NCBI GenBank assembly: GCA_948144175.1 | Contig: CANXME010000211.1 | Location: forward strand, 59,782-123,781 | DNA length: 64,000 nucleotides | Source: Closterium sp. NIES-65 | Taxonomy: Eukaryota > Streptophyta > Zygnematophyceae > Desmidiales > Closteriaceae | Direction of reading: 5' to 3' | Shown here: one piece after another, positions 62,701 to 64,000 of the stretch | Layout of the letters: every line of letters begins with the position of its first letter | How positions within the stretch are numbered: the first letter of the stretch is position 1 | Program-made: the position numbers and the translations under genes | Notes under the pieces: generated by a model | The model's input: the letters and a program-made list of their open reading frames with translations, nothing else | The model's database searches: none | What the model was told of the DNA's origin: nothing

Positions 62701-64000
62701 TTGCACGATAAGTGCGAAATGCCCGCCAGACTGGCCGATGCACCATTTTCTCTACACATGTGCGTTAGTTACCTTTCAAACCCTTACGTTCACTAGATGA
62801 ATTTATTTCCTACCTTCTATTTGAGTGAGACCACTAGATTCCGTGTACTATGCGAGATCTGAGCGCTTCCGTTCTCCGTGGCTTTTGCATTTTAAGTTCC
62901 CATACTGACCGACCTGGCCAATGCACCATTTTCCATATACATATGCATTAGATTCCTTTCGAACCTTATTAGCTGACTAGAATTATATATTTCCCACCTT
63001 CTGATCGAGTGAGACCGCTAGATTCCCTTTACTTTTTTGAGAAATGAGCGTTTCCGTTCTCCTTGGCCCTACTTGCACTATAAGTGCGAAATGCCGGCCA
63101 GACTGGCCGATGCACCATTTTCTCCACACATGTGCGTTAGTTACCTTTCAATCCCTTACGTTCCCTAGATGAATTTATTTCCTACCTTCTATTTGAGTGA
63201 GACCACTAGATTCCGTGTACTATGCGAGATCTGAGCGGTTCCGTTCTCCCAGGCATTTGCACTCTAAGTTGCCATACTGACCGACCTGGCCAATGCACCA
63301 GTTTCCATATACATATGCATTAGATTCCTTGTGAACCTTATAAGCTGACTAGATTTATATATTTCCCACCTTCTGATCGAGTGAGACCGCTAGATTCCCT
63401 TTACTTTTTGAGAAATGAGCGTTTCCGTTCTCCTTGGCCCTACTTGCACTATAAGTGCGAAATGCCGGCCAGACTGGCCGACGCACCATTTTCTCTACAC
63501 ATGTGCGTTAGTTACCTTTCAAACCCTTACGTTCACTAGATGAATATATTTCCTACCTTCTATTTGAGTGAGACCAATAGATTCCGTGTACTATGCGAGA
63601 TCTGAGCGCTTCCGTTCTCCCTGGCATTTGCACTCTAATTTCCCATACTGACCGACCTGGCCAATGCACCATTTTCCATATACATATGCATTAGATTCCT
63701 TTCAAACCTTATTAGCTCACTAGATTTATATATTTCCCACCTTATGATCGAGTGAGACCGCTAGATTCCCTTTACTTTTTGAGAAATGAGTGTTTCCGTT
63801 CTCCTTGGCCCTACTTGCAGTATAAGTGCGAAATGCCGGCCAGACTGGCCGATGCACCATTTTCTCTACACATGTGCGTTAGTTACCTTCCAAACCCTTA
63901 CGTTCACTAGATGAATTTATTTCCTACCTTCTATTTGAGTGAGACCACTAGATTCCGTGTACTATGCGAGATCTGAGCACTTCCGTTCTCCCTGGCATTT
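59701..64000 (-). repeat. Satellite A array, inverted, right of satellite B
   Basis: Satellite A resumes abruptly as GGAAATGAGCGTTTCC in inverted orientation and runs off the window. Marker order (CTTCTAATCGAG at about 60029, GTTCTGTCTCCC, CACCAGTTTCC, CCGACGCACC at 63479) parallels the block at 37525-41832, so this is a third, more diverged relative. No gene is seen. Confidence 0.95.
60912..62395 (-). repeat. 742-bp tandem duplication (two dimers) in satellite A
   Basis: About 60912-61653 is repeated at about 61654-62395. The marker ACCGTTTCCT occurs at 61071 and 61813, 742 bp apart (2 x 371). One difference is CTTATAAGC versus CTTATAGGC. Confidence 0.85.

Overview
This is a eukaryotic, non-genic window made almost entirely of tandem satellite DNA. 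One apparently intact Ty1/copia LTR retrotransposon is embedded in it. I see no host gene, tRNA or rRNA. The element's primer-binding site is a one-mismatch version of the plant initiator-Met type, which points to the green lineage. Its GC-rich Gag-Pol, with glycine-rich and Pro/Ala/Gly-rich linkers, reminds me of copia proteins of zygnematophyte algae such as Closterium. That assignment is from memory and was not checked.

Layout: (1) 1-9302, satellite A in forward orientation. It is an alternating dimer of about 188 + 183 bp, giving a period of about 371 bp. (2) 9303-16945, a 7,643-bp copia element on the minus strand. It has identical 133-bp LTRs, a perfect 5-bp target duplication (AGTCT), a primer-binding site, a purine-rich tract, a 1.3-kb repeat-rich leader without an internal ATG, and one 1,957-residue Gag-PR-IN-RT-RNaseH reading frame. 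(3) 16951-36695, satellite A forward, with local multi-dimer duplications. (4) About 36695, a sharp orientation switch. (5) 36696-50239, satellite A inverted, containing two 4.3-kb copies of one block and a 1.6-kb extra partial copy. (6) 50240-59700, satellite B, an unrelated 31-bp minisatellite of about 300 units. (7) 59701-64000, inverted satellite A again, a diverged relative of the block at 37.5-41.8 kb.

The window looks like a rapidly rearranging heterochromatic block, possibly centromeric or pericentromeric (inference). Duplication offsets inside satellite A are near-exact multiples of 371 bp (742, 1113, 2597, 3339 and 5936), and offsets in satellite B are multiples of 31 bp. Both are what unequal exchange in register would leave. 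Each A monomer carries two adjacent dyads, CGGCCAGTCTGGCCG and GCACTTATAGTGC. The copia element sits exactly on the axis of the first dyad. The short open frames scattered through the satellites are by-products of repetition and are not annotated as genes.
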